Positions 5,427-8,992 of a stretch of DNA of 8,992 bases are shown here, one piece after another. This DNA is from Candidatus Adiutrix sp. GTDB taxonomy: Bacteria; Desulfobacterota; Desulfarculia; Adiutricales; Adiutricaceae. Location: the NCBI GenBank assembly GCA_031273445.1, contig JAISRV010000404.1:1-8992 (forward strand), written 5' to 3'. The position numbers and the translations under genes are program-made. Below the pieces are notes generated by a model, which saw nothing but the letters and a program-made list of their open reading frames with translations, was not told the DNA's origin and searched no databases. Numbering within the stretch: position 1 is the first letter of the stretch; the number at the start of each line of letters is the position of its first letter.

Positions 5427-6596
5427 TCAGTTTATGGCCGCGGCCAGGCGCGTCAGGGCCTGTTGAATGACCTGGCGGGGGCTGGCCAGGTTCATTCGCT
5501 GAAAACCCCGCCCGGCCCGACCGAAGCTCGCGCCGTCATTGAGCCACAGCCCGGCCCGGCCTACGATCAGGTCGTTCAGCTCCTCCTGGTTCAGACCCAG
5601 GGCTCGAAAATCAAGCCAGGCCATAAAAGTGCCCTCCGGCTCCGTCAGCCTGACCAAAGGCAGGTTTTCAGCCAAAAAATTGCGCAGCAATTCGAAATTT
5701 CCGGCCAGGTATCGTTTCAATTCCAAAAGCCAGGGCCGGCCTTCGCGATAGGCGGCCGTGCCCGCGACCAGCCCCAGGCAGTTCAGTTCGCCGCAGCCCG
5801 CCCGGCGCGTTTCCCCTTCGAAGGCGGCTTTGAGGGCGGCGTTGGGAATGACGATGTTGGCGACCTGGAGTCCGGCGATATTGAAAGTTTTGCTGGGGGC
5901 GAGGCAGACGATGGCTATATCGGCCAGACCCGGCCCGGCCAGGGGAAAAATATGATGCTTGCGGCCCGCGTGGGCGAAATCGCAGTGAATTTCGTCGGCC
6001 ACGACCAGACAGCCGTATTTAAGGCAAATGCGGCCCAGTTCCCGCAATTCGTCCGGCCTCCAGACCCGGCCCACAGGGTTGTGGGGGCTGCAGAGGATGA
6101 AAAGCTTGACCCTGTTTTCCGCCATTTTTTTTTCAAAGTCGTCAAAATCGATGGCGTAGCGCCCGTTCAGGCAAAGCAGTTCGCTGTCGACCAGGCGGCG
6201 TTCATTGGCCGTCACGCATTTAAAAAAGGGCGGGTAGACCGGCGTCTGGATCATGACGGCCTCGCCGGGGCGGGTGAAAGCGCGGACGGCCGTATTCAGG
6301 GCGAAGACGACGCCGGGGCTTCGAACCAGCCAGCCCGGCTTGATCTCGAAGCCGAAATCGGCGGCGAACCAGTCCCTGAGCACGGCGAAATATTCCTCCT
6401 TGACCCCGGGGTAGCCGAAAACGCCATGCTCGACCGCCGCCAAAAGAGCTTTGACCACCGGCTCAGGCGATTTGAAGTCCATATCGGCCACCCACAGCGG
6501 CAGGACGTTTGCGGACTTGCCGTGTTCCGCGGCGAAATCGTGCTTAAGGCAGTTGGTTCCTTTTCTGGAAACGATTTCATCAAAGTTATGTTCCAT
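5427..6596 (-). CDS. patB: PLP-dependent cystathionine beta-lyase, PatB/MalY type
   Basis: This is a fold-type I aminotransferase-class enzyme of the MalY/PatB group, which cleaves C-S bonds (cystathionine to homocysteine, pyruvate and ammonia, or cysteine conjugates). From ATG 6596 it has 389 aa, the usual length. Landmarks: FDEIVSRKGTN at the N-terminus, LPLWVADMDF (33-42), YPPFF in the substrate loop (121-125), HNPVGR (172-177), VVADEIHCDF (198-207, with the PLP-binding Asp 201) and APSKTFNIAGLQ with the Schiff-base Lys at 236. A TTG at 6629 and an ATG at 6620 lie in frame upstream, but 6596 fits the family and follows GGAG at short distance. It sits between two copies of a 26-bp palindrome and ahead of dsbI, so a link to thiol or sulfur metabolism is plausible. 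Substrate is not predictable. Confidence 0.93.
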   Translation of the reverse strand: MEHNFDEIVSRKGTNCLKHDFAAEHGKSANVLPLWVADMDFKSPEPVVKALLAAVEHGVFGYPGVKEEYFAVLRDWFAADFGFEIKPGWLVRSPGVVFALNTAVRAFTRPGEAVMIQTPVYPPFFKCVTANERRLVDSELLCLNGRYAIDFDDFEKKMAENRVKLFILCSPHNPVGRVWRPDELRELGRICLKYGCLVVADEIHCDFAHAGRKHHIFPLAGPGLADIAIVCLAPSKTFNIAGLQVANIVIPNAALKAAFEGETRRAGCGELNCLGLVAGTAAYREGRPWLLELKRYLAGNFELLRNFLAENLPLVRLTEPEGTFMAWLDFRALGLNQEELNDLIVGRAGLWLNDGASFGRAGRGFQRMNLASPRQVIQQALTRLAAAIN

Positions 6597-6665
6597 GCGG
6601 CTCCGCGCCCTCCAAAGCATGATAATCAAGATATTATTACTCCGGCAATTAAATAAGTCGTACCC

Positions 6666-6691
6666 GTGATTTCAGCAAAGCCTGAAATCAC
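6666..6691. repeat. 26-bp palindromic element, copy 2 (upstream of patB)
   Basis: GTGATTTCAG (6666-6675) and CTGAAATCAC (6682-6691) form a perfect 10-bp stem around CAAAGC. It is nearly identical to copy 1 at 5351-5376 and ends 70 bp before the patB ATG. No T-tract follows on either strand, so it is not a typical terminator. Confidence 0.8.
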
Positions 6692-6694
6692 TAG

Positions 6695-6725
6695 ACTTCA
6701 GGGGCCGGGAAGCGACTTCTGAAGT
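6695..6725. repeat. Inverted repeat next to palindrome copy 2
   Basis: ACTTCAG (6695-6701) and CTGAAGT (6719-6725) are perfect 7-bp arms 17 bases apart. With the adjacent palindrome this makes a structured 60-bp block in the gap between the activator gene and patB. Its function is unknown. Confidence 0.4.
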
Positions 6726-6771
6726 TGCCGGGCTAATATTAAATTTATGGCAAAACCTGAAAGAAGTCAAC

Positions 6772-6791
6772 AAAACGCGCCGGGGCCGGCG
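6772..6791 (-). terminator. Possible intrinsic terminator of the sigma54 activator gene
   Basis: Two bases after the stop codon, the minus strand folds CGCCGG (6791-6786) against CCGGCG (6783-6778), with GC and then TTTT (6775-6772) downstream. The stem is strong, but the loop is tight and the T-run short. Confidence 0.45.
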
Positions 6792-6793
6792 GT

Positions 6794-8371
6794 TCAGGCG
6801 CCGTTGGGGCGGGGGAGGCGGAAGTTTTTGAAATTAAGGCCGAACTTTTTCATGCGCAGCCCCATGATGCGTTCGCTGATGCCCAGGGCCGCGGCGGCGT
6901 GGCACATATTGCCGCGATGCTCGGCCAGGGCCGCGGTGATCAGGCGGCATTCCATTTCAGCCAACGTTTCCGGCAGCGTGGCCGCCGAGGGGCCGCCGGG
7001 GTTCTTTTCGGCCCCCGGCAGGTGCCGGCGATGCACCAGGCCGTCTTCCGAGAGAATGACCGCGCGGGCCAGAACATTGCTCAATTCCCTGATATTGCCG
7101 GGCCAGGGCCAGGCCGCGAGAGCCGTGCGGGCCGCGTGGGTGAAGCCGATCATGCGTTTGTTTATCTCCTTGCCCCAATAGGCCAGAAAGTGCCCGGCCA
7201 GGTCCGGCAGGTCTTCCAGGCGTTCCCTTAAAGGCGGCAGAGTGATGCTGAAGACGTTCAGGCGGTAGAAAAGGTCTTCGCGGAAGGAACCCTCCGCCAC
7301 CATCCGCGAAAGGTCGCGGTTGGTGGCCGCCACCAGCCGCACGTCGACATGAATGGCCTCGCCGCCGCCCACCCGCTCGAATTCTTTTTCCTGCAGAACC
7401 CTCAGGAGCTTGGCCTGCACGGCCTGCGACAACTCCCCCACCTCGTCGAGAAACAAAGTGCCGCCGTCGGCCAGCTCAAAGCGGCCCGCCCTTCTGGCGG
7501 TGGCCCCGGTAAAGGCGCCCTTCTCGTGGCCGAACAGTTCGCTTTCCACCAGGTGTTCGGGCAGGGCCGCGCAGTTAAGGCGGATCAGGGGCCGGTCGGC
7601 CCGGGGGCTGGAGAGGTGAATGGCCTCCGCGGCCAGTTCCTTGCCGGTGCCGCTTTCGCCCTGCAACAAAACGGTCAGGCTGGTCGGGGCCACCTGGGCG
7701 ATGAGGGAATCGACTTCCTTGAGTTTGGCCGAATGGCCGACCGTCAACGGGGTTTTGAGGCTTGATTCCAAAACCGCCTTGAGGCGCTGGTTTTCAGCTA
7801 TGATCTGCTCTTTTTCCGCCTTGATGTCCTGCCGCACCTTGGCCGCCTGGGCAATGAGAGAAGCCAGGATGGTCAGAAGGCGCAGGTCCTCGTCCAGGGG
7901 AACCGAGTCGGCGAAAAGGCGGTCGGCGGTCAGGGCGCCGATGGTTTGGGGGCCTATTTTTATGGGCATGCAGAAAAAGGAGATGCGCTCCTTGGTCAGG
8001 TCGCGCGCGCCGGTGCGGTTGAGGAACAGGGGCTCGTCGGAGAGGTTCGGGGCGACCATAGGGCGCCCGGTCTCGATGACCCGGCCGGTGATGCCTTCCC
8101 CCAGAATATAATGCCCGCGCGACAATTCCTCCGGCCGCAAACCCACGGCCGCGGTCAGGTTGATGTTGCGCCCGTCCGGCTCCAACAGGGCCACGGCCCC
8201 GCGCACCATGCCGGTGTAACGGGTTATGAGGTTCAAAGCTTCATCCATGCGCGGCTGCACGTCTTCCTGGCCGTCGAAAAGGCGGCTTATCTCGAAAAGA
8301 AGCCGCAATTCCTTGACCTCATTGGCGACCCTGACCTCATTGACCGCTTTCAATTCACCGACGACTTTCAC
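6794..8371 (-). CDS. NifA-like sigma54-dependent transcriptional activator (GAF, AAA+, HTH)
   Basis: This is an enhancer-binding protein that uses ATP to open sigma54 RNA polymerase promoters. The 525-aa protein has a coiled N-terminus (1-35), a GAF sensor (about 37-177), a linker helix, an AAA+ domain (about 210-440) and a Fis-type HTH (about 470-512). Key motifs are intact: Walker A GESGTGKE (238-245), the sigma54-contact loop GAFTGA (285-290), Walker [12 protein letters not shown] (303-313), [10 protein letters not shown] (364-373) and [10 protein letters not shown] (421-430). Layout and HTH resemble NifA; the interdomain Cys motif of oxygen-sensitive rhizobial NifA is absent. The start is a GTG preceded by GGGTGA seven bases upstream; TAG closes the frame 13 codons earlier. 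It is divergent from the glutamine synthetase gene, whose upstream region carries a matching promoter and site. Whether it controls nif genes as well cannot be seen. Confidence 0.94.
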   Translation of the reverse strand: MKVVGELKAVNEVRVANEVKELRLLFEISRLFDGQEDVQPRMDEALNLITRYTGMVRGAVALLEPDGRNINLTAAVGLRPEELSRGHYILGEGITGRVIETGRPMVAPNLSDEPLFLNRTGARDLTKERISFFCMPIKIGPQTIGALTADRLFADSVPLDEDLRLLTILASLIAQAAKVRQDIKAEKEQIIAENQRLKAVLESSLKTPLTVGHSAKLKEVDSLIAQVAPTSLTVLLQGESGTGKELAAEAIHLSSPRADRPLIRLNCAALPEHLVESELFGHEKGAFTGATARRAGRFELADGGTLFLDEVGELSQAVQAKLLRVLQEKEFERVGGGEAIHVDVRLVAATNRDLSRMVAEGSFREDLFYRLNVFSITLPPLRERLEDLPDLAGHFLAYWGKEINKRMIGFTHAARTALAAWPWPGNIRELSNVLARAVILSEDGLVHRRHLPGAEKNPGGPSAATLPETLAEMECRLITAALAEHRGNMCHAAAALGISERIMGLRMKKFGLNFKNFRLPRPNGA

Positions 8372-8507
8372 TTTGCCATCACCCGTCTCGGCCTCCGCCG
8401 GCCGCCTTGCCTATGCGGCAATGATTTCTTCATGTATGTATCTTAGCATACCTGACCGGCCAAATGCCAATATTAAGATTAATTTCATCGACAATTTTAT
8501 TCCAAAA

Positions 8508-8523
8508 TGTAATAATACAGACA
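8508..8523. promoter_or_regulatory. NifA-type upstream activator site, TGT-N10-ACA
   Basis: TGT at 8508-8510 and ACA at 8521-8523 are exactly 10 bases apart, the classical NifA site. Its centre is about 128 bp before the predicted glnN transcription start, within the usual 80-150 bp range for enhancer sites. A match of this weak motif somewhere in an AT-rich gap is possible by chance; the spacing and the adjacent NifA-like gene raise its credibility. Confidence 0.55.
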
Positions 8524-8573
8524 ATAAAACTACCTTCAGGTCGAACAGAACGGCCGGCCGAGGCTCGTTTTTC

Positions 8574-8604
8574 TATAATATATTAATAATATTAATATAT
8601 TATA
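8574..8604. repeat. Perfect 31-bp AT-only palindrome upstream of glnN
   Basis: TATAATATATTAAT (8574-8587) and its exact reverse complement (8591-8604) flank AAT. It lies between the activator site and the -24 box, ending 14 bp before the latter. It could extrude as a hairpin, bind a dimeric regulator, or act as a bend that loops the activator onto the promoter. Confidence 0.85.
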
Positions 8605-8617
8605 TAGAGCAAAGGGC

Positions 8618-8633
8618 TGGCGCCTCTTTTGCT
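8618..8633 (+). promoter_or_regulatory. Sigma54 (-24/-12) promoter of glnN
   Basis: TGGCGC, five bases, then TTGCT matches the sigma54 consensus TGGCAC-N5-TTGCW at all but one position, with the invariant GG (8619-8620) and GC (8631-8632) at the required spacing. The predicted start is near 8644, giving a leader of about 53 nt. Flanking GAGCAAA (8607-8613) and TTTGCTC (8628-8634) form an inverted repeat that overlaps the -12 element. Confidence 0.75.
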
Positions 8634-8696
8634 CATAATTTACGGCAACCCCAAAACGGCGGCCGCAGGCCGCTAAATTTTGAAAGGAATCTCGCC

Positions 8697-8992
8697 ATGA
8701 CTCACTCCGCTTCACCCAGATTAGAGGCCCTGGCCCTGGTCTCGTCCGGCCATCGCCAGCCCCAGGCCGATGACTCCGGAAAATCAATTTTCGAAACTTA
8801 TGGAGAAGACGTCTTCAGCCTCAAGCTCATGCGCGAAAGGCTGCCCCGGGAAGTCTGCGACCGTTTGAGCCATATCGGCCAACACGGCCGCGCCTGGGAG
8901 CATTATGACGCCGACGTGGTGGCCTGCGCCATGAAAGACTGGGCCCTGAGCCGGGGGGCCACCCACTACACCCACTGGTTTCAGCCCATGAC
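8697..8992 (+). CDS. glnN: Glutamine synthetase type III, N-terminal part (cut by window end)
   Basis: This is the start of GSIII (GlnN), the large dodecameric glutamine synthetase of over 700 aa that makes glutamine from glutamate, ammonia and ATP. Ninety-eight codons are present. The family signature is clear: YGEDVFSLKLMRERLPREV near residues 36-54, ADVVACAMKDWALSRGATHYTHWFQPM at the right edge. The catalytic residues lie beyond the window. The start is supported by AAAGGA eight bases upstream of the ATG, and no in-frame upstream alternative is needed. The gene is headed by a sigma54 promoter and is divergent from a NifA-like activator, so expression probably follows nitrogen limitation rather than housekeeping control. 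Confidence 0.95.
   Translation, partial: MTHSASPRLEALALVSSGHRQPQADDSGKSIFETYGEDVFSLKLMRERLPREVCDRLSHIGQHGRAWEHYDADVVACAMKDWALSRGATHYTHWFQPM

Larger units (their letters stand above)
8372..8696. other. Divergent control region between the activator and glnN
   Basis: This 325-bp gap has no gene but holds, left to right: an inverted repeat GTATG-N8-CATAC (8434-8451); a TGT-N10-ACA site (8508-8523); a 10-bp GC palindrome CGGCCGGCCG (8551-8560); a 31-bp AT palindrome (8574-8604); a sigma54 promoter (8618-8633); and the glnN ribosome site. The middle is very AT-rich compared with the flanking genes, which favours DNA bending. I see no convincing sigma70 promoter for the minus-strand activator. A 21-codon ORF (8433-8368, minus strand) ends by overlapping the activator GTG but has a weak ribosome site. 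Confidence 0.7.

Noticed and set aside
5463..6656. A 397-codon plus-strand ORF opposite patB
   Set aside because: It is antisense to a protein with an intact PLP-enzyme signature. Its translation is rich in Gly, Gln, Ala and Arg without recognisable motifs, which is usual for the reverse strand of GC-rich genes.
8368..8433. A 21-codon leader ORF overlapping the activator GTG (minus strand)
   Set aside because: The GTGA overlap is attractive for translational coupling, but the ribosome site is weak and the Arg-rich translation is what GC-rich non-coding DNA would give. It was not called as a gene.
7349..8446. Several plus-strand ORFs (7349-7765, 7620-8111, 7946-8446) opposite the sigma54 activator
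   Set aside because: They are shadows of the activator gene, whose motifs fix the minus-strand frame across the same stretch.

Overview
The window looks like a piece of a Gram-negative, GC-rich chromosome. The best guess is Desulfobacterota (deltaproteobacterial type), judged from a type III glutamine synthetase beside a NifA-like sigma54 activator, an ACT-domain regulator and a PatB-type lyase. No rRNA, tRNA or complete mobile element is visible, so the taxonomic guess is soft. Lipobox signal peptides and a DsbB/DsbI protein show a periplasm and support a diderm envelope.

Left part (1-1630): a 24-bp tandem repeat array runs off the left edge. It is followed by azlC and azlD, a branched-chain amino acid exporter pair whose reading frames overlap by 4 bp. 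AzlC has an unusual low-complexity N-terminal extension whose DNA contains three compact hairpins. A short unrecognised ORF, possibly a remnant, follows.

Middle part (1631-4078): this is the accessory-looking stretch. A consensus sigma70 promoter drives a small AT-rich lipoprotein gene. A paralogous lipoprotein gene lies on the opposite strand about 1 kb away, upstream of and codirectional with a secreted ankyrin-repeat protein. The two paralogues flank the ankyrin gene. An orphan Shine-Dalgarno/ATG that stops after seven codons marks one edge. A 5'-truncated Schlafen/AlbA_2-HATPase_c_4 type regulator (COG2865-like) marks the other. Both look like rearrangement scars.

Right part (4082-8992): four genes on the minus strand read, in transcription order, NifA-like sigma54 activator, PatB/MalY cystathionine beta-lyase, DsbI/DsbB-like thiol oxidoreductase, and a two-ACT-domain GcvR-like protein. 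A nearly identical 26-bp palindrome sits in each of the two gaps around patB. Divergent from the activator is the 5' end of a type III glutamine synthetase gene (glnN), cut by the window end. The 325-bp gap between them holds a near-consensus -24/-12 promoter, a TGT-N10-ACA NifA-type site about 128 bp upstream of the predicted start, and a perfect 31-bp AT palindrome between the two. This suggests a self-contained nitrogen module in which the activator turns on its neighbouring glutamine synthetase.
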